Origin: Bryobacteraceae bacterium
GTDB lineage: Bacteria; Acidobacteriota; Terriglobia; Bryobacterales; Bryobacteraceae
DNA length: 8,207 nucleotides
Direction of reading: 5' to 3'
Assembly: GCA_014379815.1 (NCBI GenBank)
Contig: JACMLA010000210.1
Location: 1 to 8,207, forward strand
Each line of letters opens with the position of its first letter. Position 1 is the stretch's first letter. Shown here piece by piece: positions 1-6,663 of the stretch. The notes under the pieces were generated by a model. It was given only the letters and a program-made list of their open reading frames with translations. It had not been told where the DNA came from and ran no database searches. The translations under genes were made by a program, and so were the position numbers.

Positions 1-1520
1 GTAAGAGAGCCCCACGGCGGCTCCTGACAAGGATAGTTGTTGCCGTCCCAGAATCGCCCGAAACCCTGATTCCGAAACGGCAGCTTTGCATCGTCTGGTC
101 TGCGCAGCAGTTTCGTAAAGGCACCAACGTCCATGGAATTCACATATAGGGTTCCGGTTGCGGGATCGAAAGAGCCGCCTCCCCAGTTAGCTCCGCCGTT
201 GGTCCCCGGAAAGAATACAGTTGGTTTCTCGGTCACAGGCCGGAACAAATCTCCCTCCGTGTCGGCGCCTTTCATTCGCTCGAGGCAGTCCGCCGTGGAT
301 TCGGGCGTGACTTTCGTCAGCTCCGATAGCGAAAAGCTCTGGCGCGCAAAGGGCGGAGGTCGCACGGGCCGTGGCTGAGTCTTTGAGGTCTGTTCTCCGG
401 GTATCGGACTCGGTGGAATGGATTTCTCCTCAATCGGGAAGACCGGCTTACCTGTAGCCCGATCGAACGTGAATACAAAACCGGTCTTGGTGATCTGAGC
501 GACGGCGTCGATTTTGCTCCCGTCTTTTCTGGCCCCGGCGAGCGCTGCTGTGTACAACAGAGGCTGCGCAGGCAGATCGTAGTCCCACAAATTGTGGTGG
601 ACGGTTTGAAAGTGCCAACGCCGCTGCCCGGTCTGGCAGTCCAGAGCGACCAGGGAATCGCCAAACAGATTGTCACCCTTTCTGTCCGCTCCGAAGAAAT
701 CGGTTGCAGGGGACGTGAGTGGAACATAAACCAGCCCAAGCTTTTCGTCCGCACTCATGATGGACCAGGCATTGACGCCGGCACGATTCTTCCACGATTC
801 GCCTTCCCATGATTCGTGGCCAAATTCGCCCGGATGTGGCACCGTGTGGAATGTCCACCGGAGCGCCCCGGTCCGCGCGTCCCACCCACGAATATCGCCT
901 GCAGGACCGAGTGGCTCTCCGTCCGCAACCCAGGCTCCAGTGACGATCGTGTCCCGGCACACGGATACTGGCGAAGTAAGTCCGTAAGGTGTGGTCGGGA
1001 AGGAGTCGGCAACGCCTTTGCGCAAATCGAGTGCGCCTTCATTGGCAAACCCAGGGTCTGGTTTTCCGGTCGAGGCATCAATGGAAAACAGCTTCCCTTC
1101 CTGTGTCCCCAGAAAGATTCGTTTGCGAAGGCCGTCCGTCCAGTAGGTCACGCCACGATTGAAGTGCAGTGTGACCCGGGCGTACCGGTTGAACTTGGGA
1201 TCAAATTGCCATTTGATGCGCCCGGTCTCTGCATCGAGAGCGAACAGCCGGTGGAACGACGAGGGTAAATACATCGTCCCGTCCACCACCAGAGGGGTGG
1301 TTTCAAATGCCGAGCGGCTCGGAAAGACACTCCCATCGGACACATCCTTTGTGTCAAACATCCAGGCGACCGCCAGCTGATCAACATTCTTCTTGTTGAT
1401 TTGCGCAAGAGGGGAAAACTTACTACCACCGGCATCGCCGCCGTAGTACCTCCATTCCTGCCCATGACTCAGTAGGGGAAAAAGAAACAGGGCAAAGGAC
1501 CATCGTGACAAACCCGACAT
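1..1520 (-). CDS. Exported PQQ-dependent dehydrogenase, glucose-dehydrogenase-like (3' end cut by window edge)
   Basis: This gene encodes the first 506 residues of a periplasmic quinoprotein dehydrogenase, which would oxidise a sugar or alcohol using pyrroloquinoline quinone and pass electrons to the respiratory chain. The reading frame is unbroken to the window edge. Residues 1-21 form a signal peptide (hydrophobic run FALFLFPLL). The mature start, with YGGDAGGSKFSPLAQIN at 26-42, is typical of the family. Beta-propeller blade motifs follow: FALDAETGRIKW near 93-104, FHTVPHPGEFG at 224-234, HHNLWDYDLP at 308-317, a Pro-rich GE..SKTQPRP segment near 375-385, GANWGGGSFDP at 443-453 and CQEPPWGSL at 498-506. 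The last motifs are those of quinoprotein glucose dehydrogenase-like proteins rather than methanol dehydrogenases. The ATG at 1520 is the only start, because an in-frame TGA lies at 1529-1527; no strong Shine-Dalgarno sequence is visible. No N-terminal cytochrome or membrane domain is present; a C-terminal cytochrome domain cannot be excluded. The substrate is unknown. Confidence 0.93.
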   Translation of the reverse strand, partial: MSGLSRWSFALFLFPLLSHGQEWRYYGGDAGGSKFSPLAQINKKNVDQLAVAWMFDTKDVSDGSVFPSRSAFETTPLVVDGTMYLPSSFHRLFALDAETGRIKWQFDPKFNRYARVTLHFNRGVTYWTDGLRKRIFLGTQEGKLFSIDASTGKPDPGFANEGALDLRKGVADSFPTTPYGLTSPVSVCRDTIVTGAWVADGEPLGPAGDIRGWDARTGALRWTFHTVPHPGEFGHESWEGESWKNRAGVNAWSIMSADEKLGLVYVPLTSPATDFFGADRKGDNLFGDSLVALDCQTGQRRWHFQTVHHNLWDYDLPAQPLLYTAALAGARKDGSKIDAVAQITKTGFVFTFDRATGKPVFPIEEKSIPPSPIPGEQTSKTQPRPVRPPPFARQSFSLSELTKVTPESTADCLERMKGADTEGDLFRPVTEKPTVFFPGTNGGANWGGGSFDPATGTLYVNSMDVGAFTKLLRRPDDAKLPFRNQGFGRFWDGNNYPCQEPPWGSL

Positions 1521-1561
1521 GTTTGGTCATTCTATCTGGCGACCGGCACGCGGAACGCCGA

Positions 1562-1570
1562 TGCTAGACT
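1562..1570 (+). promoter_or_regulatory. Possible extended -10 promoter element for tRNA-Leu
   Basis: The sequence TGCTAGACT fits an extended -10 element (TGnTATAAT-like, with TAGACT as the hexamer). It ends 10 bases before the tRNA, which would give a very short 5' leader. No good -35 hexamer is found 16-18 bases upstream, so this rests on one weak element plus the position. Confidence 0.3.
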
Positions 1571-1580
1571 CATCGCAGAT

Positions 1581-1666
1581 GGCGAAGTGATGGAATCGGT
1601 AGACGTAGCGGACTTAAAATCCGCTGGCTCGTAAGGGCCGTGTGGGTTCGAGTCCCACCTTCGCCA
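1581..1666 (+). tRNA. tRNA-Leu (anticodon UAA)
   Basis: A class II tRNA folds cleanly by eye. The acceptor stem is GGCGAAG (1581-1587) with CTTCGCC (1659-1665), followed by discriminator A at 1666. The anticodon stem is GCGGA (1608-1612) with TCCGC (1620-1624), and the loop CTTAAAA gives anticodon TAA at 1615-1617. A long variable arm spans about 1625-1641, as expected for leucine tRNA. The T arm is GTGGG-TTCGAGT-CCCAC. The bases after the discriminator are CTA, so the CCA end is not encoded and must be added by nucleotidyltransferase. This is the tRNA that reads UUA and UUG leucine codons. It lies on the opposite strand to both flanking protein genes. No intrinsic terminator is visible just downstream, where the HD-GYP coding sequence begins immediately. 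Confidence 0.97.
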
Positions 1667-3622
1667 CTACTTGCTTTTCGTGTGAACTTCCGTGGTACCT
1701 TCTTCCGCCAGGCTGTGCTCAGCATTGGCCGCCGCGGTTTTCTCCCTCGCCAGAGCGTCGATAAACCAGGCTCCGATCTCATTGGCAAAGCCCCATACTG
1801 CCTGCATATCCCTGGTTGCGAATGCATCCATTTGTGCGGCGTAGACCGTGACCGCGCCGATGGTCTGATCGCCCGCCATGATAGGTACAGATGACCCGCT
1901 GAGGAAGTCCGACCTGCCGGTATGAGCCTGAACGAGGCTGTCCAGACGACCATTTCCATTCAGAATCGGGCGCCCTTCCTCCACCACCCATCCTGTCAGA
2001 CCGTGTCCGAGTCCAATCAGGCACTCTTCCGGGCAAATCTCGATACCGGTGAGGTAAAGCAACCGGATTTCCACGCCCTCCCGGAGCGATACCGCGAGCA
2101 ATTCGTAATCAATCGATGCGCGTAATGGCCGGTCACAAGCAGCCAGAACAGAAGACAGATCCTCCCTTCTAAGAGCTCTGTGCAGGGGAGCGGAGGCTGA
2201 ACGAATCAGCAGGCTGACGTCGTAATCCCTCCCGCTGCTGATCAGAGTTGTCTGGAAACCCGCCGAAGGAACCGCGGCCCGGATCTCCTGACGGCTCAGC
2301 ATCGGAGGCTCCGCTTCGGCTGCTGCCCTGACAAGGACTTCCAGTTCGGAGTAGCGCCTTTTAAGAATGTCGACGACTCTCGGATCGAACTCTTTTCCAG
2401 CGGAACGGGACACGATGTCCATAGCCTGGTCTTTGGACATCGCCTTCCGATACTGACGATCGCTGGAAAGCGCGTCGAAGACATCCACAACAGAAAGAAT
2501 TCGGGCACCCAGCGGAATGTCTTCCCCTTTCAGGCCATTGGGATAACCAGAGCCATCCCACCTCTCGTGGTGGCTCCTCACAATGGGCACAACGGCATAG
2601 GGAAAGTTAACCCGTTCCAGAATGTCGGCACCAACTACAGGATGTGCCTGCACTTTCTGAAACTCCTCGCGGGTCAGTCGGCCAGGCTTTCCGATAATGT
2701 GTTCGGGAACAGCGAGTTTGCCCACATCGTGGAGCACGGCGGCAGTGCGCAGAGCCTCCAGCTCCGCGTGATTCATTCCGATGTCCCGACCCAGTTCGAC
2801 GGCGTAGATCTGGACACGCCGCAGATGATCGTGTGTCGTTCGATCCCGGGCCTCGATCGCCATTGCCAGTGCGTGGATGGTACGGACGTGGAGCGCCGAC
2901 ATCTCCTCGGCGTGGATGCGGGCTTCCTCCTGGCGCTTCCGTTCGCCTTCCACCCGATCTGCATACACGGCCCAGACCTGATAGAACGAGTACACAGCGG
3001 GTACAACCAGAATGGCTATTTGCCAGCCAAAGTAGCGCTCCAGCAGCCGTATACCCTCGGTCAGTCCCGCGCCAAAGACATACAAGGGAGTTGACCACAG
3101 ATAGTAGTCGTTGATCACCTGCCGGAAGCTGCGCTTCTCGACATCGGTGAGTGAAATCACGATGGACACCACGACGCAGGTCAGAGCAAAGTACACGACC
3201 GAAGCGAAGGCGAGGCGGAGTGGATGCTGGAAGCCGAGGTCAAACAGAAACCGGGAGTGGATCACAAGGCTGGCCAAGTACGCAGCAATCCCTACATTGC
3301 TGGCGTTGAAGGCAGCCTGCATCAGTTTCAGTTTGATTTTGGACTGCCAGGCATACTGGACAATCGCGGCAATTACGGCAACCGCTACGGTCTCAGGTGT
3401 ACTGAGCACCGCTATCGATAACAAGACAATCAGGAAAGCGCCGGACTGAGTGGCGGTGACTCCGGGCATCCGGATCTTCAAGCCTCCGCTGAGGCACGCC
3501 AGCACGAGGTAGGTAAAGAACCGGGGAAAGTTCGCAGACTCCCAGGTGGCGCTAGCGACACCGACAGTGGCCAGCCCTAAGGCAATGACCACGCTAATAT
3601 AGATGCGTGTCGTCGCGTTCAT
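1667..3622 (-). CDS. Membrane-anchored HD-GYP domain protein with C-terminal GAF-like region, probable c-di-GMP phosphodiesterase
   Basis: This 651-residue protein probably hydrolyses cyclic-di-GMP at the inner membrane. Residues 1-220 contain about six to eight hydrophobic segments in a MASE-like sensor arrangement, followed by a charged helical linker (about 221-250). The HD-GYP domain spans about 250-430 and keeps the key residues: E257, H266 in the HLRRV motif, H298-D299 with GK at 301-302, H327, the HH pair at 351-352, GYP at 359-361 and D380 in VVDVFDAL. From the family, these residues bind the metal centre and mark an active enzyme. Residues about 470-620 look like a GAF domain (predicted alternating strands and helices, with GHGLTGWVVEEGRPIL at 539-554). 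The ATG at 3622 starts directly before the first hydrophobic segment, with only a weak ribosome site. The TAG stop abuts the oppositely oriented tRNA-Leu with no gap. The GAF ligand is unknown, and the exact MASE class is not assigned. Confidence 0.93.
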   Translation of the reverse strand: MNATTRIYISVVIALGLATVGVASATWESANFPRFFTYLVLACLSGGLKIRMPGVTATQSGAFLIVLLSIAVLSTPETVAVAVIAAIVQYAWQSKIKLKLMQAAFNASNVGIAAYLASLVIHSRFLFDLGFQHPLRLAFASVVYFALTCVVVSIVISLTDVEKRSFRQVINDYYLWSTPLYVFGAGLTEGIRLLERYFGWQIAILVVPAVYSFYQVWAVYADRVEGERKRQEEARIHAEEMSALHVRTIHALAMAIEARDRTTHDHLRRVQIYAVELGRDIGMNHAELEALRTAAVLHDVGKLAVPEHIIGKPGRLTREEFQKVQAHPVVGADILERVNFPYAVVPIVRSHHERWDGSGYPNGLKGEDIPLGARILSVVDVFDALSSDRQYRKAMSKDQAMDIVSRSAGKEFDPRVVDILKRRYSELEVLVRAAAEAEPPMLSRQEIRAAVPSAGFQTTLISSGRDYDVSLLIRSASAPLHRALRREDLSSVLAACDRPLRASIDYELLAVSLREGVEIRLLYLTGIEICPEECLIGLGHGLTGWVVEEGRPILNGNGRLDSLVQAHTGRSDFLSGSSVPIMAGDQTIGAVTVYAAQMDAFATRDMQAVWGFANEIGAWFIDALAREKTAAANAEHSLAEEGTTEVHTKSK

Positions 3623-3904
3623 CTGGGAATCGTAAAGACTTCTTCACGTTACCTGACTATCGGCGTAAATGACAGTAGAACTTAGACCGAGCGGCAACGT
3701 CCTGACTTTTTTCTGGTCTTCTCCGGTTTTTTGGGAAGCTGTTCCAGGTGTAAAGAGCAGTAGTGCCAGCCTACAGTGATTTGCCACCATTGTAGAGCAG
3801 GTCGTTCATCACGGTAAGCGCTCCCGGTGCCAGAATAAGTGGCGTAAATTCAGACTGGGACACCGCCGAATCCCTGAGTCGAGTTGCGTTTCGGAGGATG
3901 GTTA
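3623..3904. other. Divergent intergenic region between the HD-GYP gene and the S8 peptidase gene
   Basis: These 282 bases must hold the promoters of both divergent genes, but I cannot place either one confidently. Two T-rich runs lie near 3709-3715 and 3727-3732. An imperfect inverted repeat, CTACAGTG (3771-3778) and CATTGTAG (3788-3795), has a 9-base spacer and one G-T mismatch pair; it could be an operator or hairpin, but a repeat this weak is expected by chance in this length. No known riboswitch core was recognised. No convincing small gene is present. Confidence 0.5.
3893..3897 (+). promoter_or_regulatory. Ribosome binding site that fixes the S8 peptidase start
   Basis: GGAGG is a near-perfect Shine-Dalgarno sequence, placed 7 bases before the ATG at 3905. 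It selects that ATG over the in-frame TTG at 3884, which has no such site, and over the out-of-frame ATG at 3898. Confidence 0.85.
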
Positions 3905-5680
3905 ATGAAAAGAATGAAGCAGATTTTCAGCGTTTTCGTTGTATTCGCGGTTAGCTCTTTCGCGAATGACAAGAAGATAGCGCCCGACGCAGGAGACTCG
4001 TCCACAATCATCGTCCAATTTTCGGGTGAGCCCGATGGCCCACTGCAGTCCCGGCTGCTTAAGATGGGCGCAAAGCTCAAACAGTACATGGGGAACCTGA
4101 ATGCAGGTGTATACGAAGTACCTGCAGGTCGTCTGAGACTCTCGCAGATGGCAAAAGAAGCCGGTGTCTCCTACATCAGTCCGGACCGACCCGTTGCCGG
4201 CTATCTCGATAACGCTGTTTCCTCGATCTACGCAGATTTCCGCAGCACTGGTTTTGCTAAAGGTGCCAACGTCGGAGTTGCTGTAATCGACAGTGGTGTG
4301 AACCCGACCGAAGATTTCACCAATGCTCCAGGGCGACTGGTGTTCCGGGCCGACTTCACAGGTACGGGGACCACTGACCTGTACGGTCACGGTACTCACG
4401 TAGCAAGCATCATTGGCGGCGACGGATCTTTGTCGTCCGGCCTGCGCTACTTTCGTACGTTTCGCGGCGTGGCTCCATCCGCGAATATCGTGAGCCTGAA
4501 GGTTCTTGACAGTAAAGGAATGGGCACCGAGAGTAATGTGATCAGGGCCATCGATGCTGCGATTGCCTTGAAGAACATCTACAACATCAAGGTGATCAAC
4601 CTCTCTCTGGGTCGCCCTGTCCTCGAGAGCTACACTGAGGATCCTCTCTGCGCCGCAGTCGAAAAGGCATGGAGAGCGGGCATTACTGTAGTTGTCGCCG
4701 CCGGTAATGAGGGCCGCAACAACATCGCGGGCACCCGAGGCTACGGCATGATCATGTCTCCTGCTAACGATCCTTACGTAATCACTGTCGGCGCAATGAA
4801 AGATATGGCGGACAACGGATCGCGGACTGACGACCGGATCGCCAGCTATAGTTCAAAGGGTCCTTCTGCGGTTGACCATGTTGTTAAGCCGGATCTCGTC
4901 GCCCCGGGGAACCAGATCGCTGCGGATGCAGCGCTCGGAAGCTACCTGTGGCAGAACAGTCCGCCGGAAATGAAGTTACGGCGGAACGAGTTTGAGTACA
5001 CTCTCAGCACAGCGTTCACCACCGACTACGTTCGCCTAAGCGGAACCAGCATGTCCGCCGCTATGGTGAGCGGAGCAGTGGCTCTCATCGCGGGTCGCGA
5101 CCCGTCTGCATCGCCGGACACGATCAAGGCCCGTCTGATGAAGACTGCCTACAAGTCGTTCCCTCACAGCAGCACTACCATCGATCCCAAAACCGGCAAG
5201 CAGTACATGAGCGTTTACGACATCTTCACAGTGGGTGCCGGATACCTCGACGTGGCGTCCGCTCTGCAATCGCGGGAAGTCGTACCGGCCGGCAAGTCGG
5301 CTGCTTCTCCGACGGCTACCTTCTCCACCGTGGACAGAAAAGCCAAGATCGTCTTCGGCAACAACATCATCTGGGGTGGCGACGAGAACCCCGGCTGGGC
5401 TGCCAACATCATCTGGGGTAGCAACATTATCTGGGGTGGCGAAGAAGGCGGCGGCGGCACCGGCGGGCAGTCACTCCGCAGCGCAAACATCATCTGGGGC
5501 GGCGATAGCGAAGCGGTGTGGGGCAATACAGCTGTCAGCGGCTTCAACATCATCTGGGGTAGCAATATCATCTGGGGTGGTGAAGAAGGCGGCGGCGGCA
5601 CCGGTCAGATCGTCCGAACCTCCAACATCATCTGGGGTGGTCTGGTGGACGATGTAGCCACCGCCGGCGATCCTCGATAA
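3905..5680 (+). CDS. Exported subtilisin-like serine protease (peptidase S8) with C-terminal NIIWG repeats
   Basis: This 591-residue protein is an S8 peptidase exported by the Sec route. Residues 1-20 are a signal peptide (KR-rich start, then IFSVFVVFAVSSFA, cleavage probably after A20). Residues about 33-100 resemble an I9-type propeptide that chaperones folding and is then removed. The catalytic domain runs from about 105 to 460. Its triad is intact: D129 in VAVIDSGV, H162 in GHGTHVA and S382 in LSGTSMS, with the oxyanion Asn N268 in AAGNEG. The segment after the serine reads SAAMVSG, lacking the proline usual in the GTSMAxP motif. Residues 487-579 carry seven NIIWG copies (at 487, 501, 507, 528, 548, 554 and 574) with Gly-rich spacers EEGGGGTG. 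The tail has no obvious membrane anchor or sorting signal. Start choice follows the GGAGG site. An intrinsic terminator follows the stop codon. The natural substrate is unknown, and the repeat role is not established. Confidence 0.95.
   Translation: MKRMKQIFSVFVVFAVSSFANDKKIAPDAGDSSTIIVQFSGEPDGPLQSRLLKMGAKLKQYMGNLNAGVYEVPAGRLRLSQMAKEAGVSYISPDRPVAGYLDNAVSSIYADFRSTGFAKGANVGVAVIDSGVNPTEDFTNAPGRLVFRADFTGTGTTDLYGHGTHVASIIGGDGSLSSGLRYFRTFRGVAPSANIVSLKVLDSKGMGTESNVIRAIDAAIALKNIYNIKVINLSLGRPVLESYTEDPLCAAVEKAWRAGITVVVAAGNEGRNNIAGTRGYGMIMSPANDPYVITVGAMKDMADNGSRTDDRIASYSSKGPSAVDHVVKPDLVAPGNQIAADAALGSYLWQNSPPEMKLRRNEFEYTLSTAFTTDYVRLSGTSMSAAMVSGAVALIAGRDPSASPDTIKARLMKTAYKSFPHSSTTIDPKTGKQYMSVYDIFTVGAGYLDVASALQSREVVPAGKSAASPTATFSTVDRKAKIVFGNNIIWGGDENPGWAANIIWGSNIIWGGEEGGGGTGGQSLRSANIIWGGDSEAVWGNTAVSGFNIIWGSNIIWGGEEGGGGTGQIVRTSNIIWGGLVDDVATAGDPR
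5365..5641 (+). repeat. In-frame NIIWG-coding repeat array inside the S8 peptidase gene
   Basis: Seven copies of an AAC/T-ATC/T-ATC-TGG-GG motif encode NIIWG followed by G or S. They form two larger units: NIIWGGD, a variable spacer, NIIWGS-NIIWGG, then EEGGGGTG and a short tail. The first unit spans residues 487-527, the second 528-573, and a final lone motif sits at 574-579. The 60-base core at 5405-5464 is repeated at 5546-5605, 141 bases later, with only four differences, all silent. A degenerate copy (AVWGN, residues 537-541) lies in the second unit. Confidence 0.93.
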
Positions 5681-5703
5681 AATCGAAAGCTGTAACAAAT
5701 GAG

Positions 5704-5736
5704 AAACCCTGACCGGAGACGGTCAGGGTTTTTTCT
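5704..5736 (+). terminator. Rho-independent terminator after the S8 peptidase gene
   Basis: An 11-base-pair perfect stem is formed by AAACCCTGACC (5704-5714) and GGTCAGGGTTT (5721-5731), with a 6-base loop GGAGAC. The stem runs into TTTTTTCTT on the plus strand. It lies 23 bases after the protease stop codon and 36 bases before the permease start, so it should separate the two transcripts. The minus strand lacks an equally good T run, so it probably acts mainly in the plus direction. Confidence 0.93.
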
Positions 5737-5741
5737 TGCCA

Positions 5742-5753
5742 TGCTGGTACAGT
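5742..5753 (+). promoter_or_regulatory. Weak candidate extended -10 promoter element for the ABC importer operon
   Basis: TGGTACAGT at 5745-5753 resembles an extended -10 element (TG, one base, then TACAGT, matching TATAAT at four of six). No matching -35 element is seen, because the proper distance falls inside the terminator stem and T run. A promoter of some kind is needed here, given the terminator upstream. This is offered only as the best local candidate. Confidence 0.2.
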
Positions 5754-5771
5754 GAAACCCAGTTACGACAA

Positions 5772-6641
5772 ATGAAGTGGCCAAAGAGGGTTGCTCGCTT
5801 TGCACTGGACACTCTTCTGATCCTTCTTGCCGGTTCCGTCTGCTCGGCAATCCTCTTTCGCTTCACGCCAGGCTCCGGTGTCGACGCCCGAGAACTGCAG
5901 TCTGGTCTCTCCGACTCTCACATTGCGGAGCTCCGTGCGGAGCGGGAGAAAGCTGACTCCCTGACGGGCCAATCCGTTTCGTACTTCATTGGTGTCCTCC
6001 GCGGCGATCTGGGTAGCTCGCTCGCCTCAGGGGCGCCGGTCGGACCCCTGGTCCTGGATAGGCTGCCCAGAACTGCCTACACTGTGCTGGCTGGTTCCTC
6101 AAGTGGTTTTATCGCAGGAGTTCTGGCTGCTCTCGTCGTGGTACTTCTGTCGCGACGCCGAGCCGTGGACCTCACGGCAAATGTCGCGGCATTGACGCTG
6201 CTGTCGGTTCCGGCGGGTTTGCTTGTTCTGCTTGCAATCCTGTCTCAGATTCCTTTAGAGGTCGCCGTAGCCGCGGCCGTTGTGCCCCGGGCATTTCTGT
6301 ATGCATCCCGACTTCTACAGCAACAGAGCCGCGCGGCGTACGTAGTTAACGCAACAGCAGCGGGGATTAGCCGCTTCCGAATCGCGGTGTGGCACGTACT
6401 CCCGGCAGTCCGCTCTGAGATAGCCGCTATTGCCGGGTTCTGCGTCGTAACAGCACTCGCGGCTACTATCCCCGCAGAGGTGTTAAGCGGTACGCCAGGT
6501 ATTGGACAGCTGGCATGGCGCAGCGCTATGGATCGCGATCTGCCTGTCCTTCTTGCGGTCACAATGTGCATGATTGTGTTCGCACGCGCGGTAACGCTGA
6601 TCTCCTCAGTACCCGTCCGCGATACGAGGCTCGCATCGTGA
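5772..6641 (+). CDS. ABC transporter permease, DppB/OppB-like (peptide/nickel-type importer)
   Basis: This 289-residue inner-membrane protein is one half of the channel of a peptide/nickel-family ABC importer. It has an N-terminal membrane helix (about 11-31), then a periplasmic loop with the family motif FIGVLRGDLGSSLASGAPV (73-91) and RLPRTAY (97-103), then five further hydrophobic helices to about 280. The EAA-like cytoplasmic loop that docks the ATPase is near 188-211 (AAYVVNATAAGISRFR, ending in LP). The family segment EVLSGTPGIGQLAW follows at 236-249. It is slightly short compared with typical DppB proteins of 300-340 residues, but no domain is missing. The ATG at 5772 begins just before the first helix; the frame stays open upstream to a TTG inside the terminator, which is not a credible start. 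No clear Shine-Dalgarno sequence precedes the ATG. It is first in a unit with the DppC-like permease and binding protein. The substrate cannot be told from the sequence. Confidence 0.92.
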   Translation: MKWPKRVARFALDTLLILLAGSVCSAILFRFTPGSGVDARELQSGLSDSHIAELRAEREKADSLTGQSVSYFIGVLRGDLGSSLASGAPVGPLVLDRLPRTAYTVLAGSSSGFIAGVLAALVVVLLSRRRAVDLTANVAALTLLSVPAGLLVLLAILSQIPLEVAVAAAVVPRAFLYASRLLQQQSRAAYVVNATAAGISRFRIAVWHVLPAVRSEIAAIAGFCVVTALAATIPAEVLSGTPGIGQLAWRSAMDRDLPVLLAVTMCMIVFARAVTLISSVPVRDTRLAS

Positions 6642-6650
6642 CGGTGATTT

Positions 6651-6654
6651 GGAG
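6651..6654 (+). promoter_or_regulatory. Ribosome binding site that favours the GTG start of the second permease
   Basis: GGAG lies 9 bases before the GTG at 6664, a normal spacing. The alternative in-frame TTG at 6649 overlaps this site and has no Shine-Dalgarno sequence of its own. Confidence 0.6.
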
Positions 6655-6663
6655 AATGATCCC

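Noticed and set aside
133..1465. Several open frames of 70-150 codons on both strands in the left part of the window
   Set aside because: They are shadows of the PQQ-dependent dehydrogenase, which reads without a stop on the minus strand from 1520 to the window edge with family motifs throughout.
1581..1680. tRNA-Leu as an integration site for a mobile element
   Set aside because: No second copy of the tRNA 3' end, no integrase gene and no mobile genes are in the window. The flanking genes look chromosomal.
3669..3779. A 36-codon plus-strand frame starting with ATG in the intergenic region
   Set aside because: It has no ribosome site, no recognisable motif, and is short enough to arise by chance in a promoter region.
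3662..3849. Nine-base direct repeat GGCGTAAAT at 3662 and 3841
   Set aside because: Only two copies of nine bases, 179 apart, is not far from chance, and the positions fit no binding-site arrangement.
3884..3904. Upstream TTG start adding seven residues to the S8 peptidase
   Set aside because: The TTG has no ribosome site, the extension would interrupt the normal signal-peptide start, and GGAGG is placed correctly for the ATG at 3905.
3771..3926. A minus-strand frame of about 50 codons ending in LLYNGGKSL and overlapping the S8 gene start, possibly the relic 3' end of a lost gene
   Set aside because: It has no suitable start codon except near its end, overlaps the well-supported S8 start and matches no family I recognise. 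A translated search would be needed to revive it.
5215..5698. Long open frames on the minus strand and in the other plus frame across the repeat tail (Pro/Met-Leu-rich and Ser-Ser-Gly-Val-rich)
   Set aside because: They are a by-product of the repeated codons of the S8 gene, which has a signal peptide, a full catalytic domain and a good ribosome site. The shadow frames have none of these.
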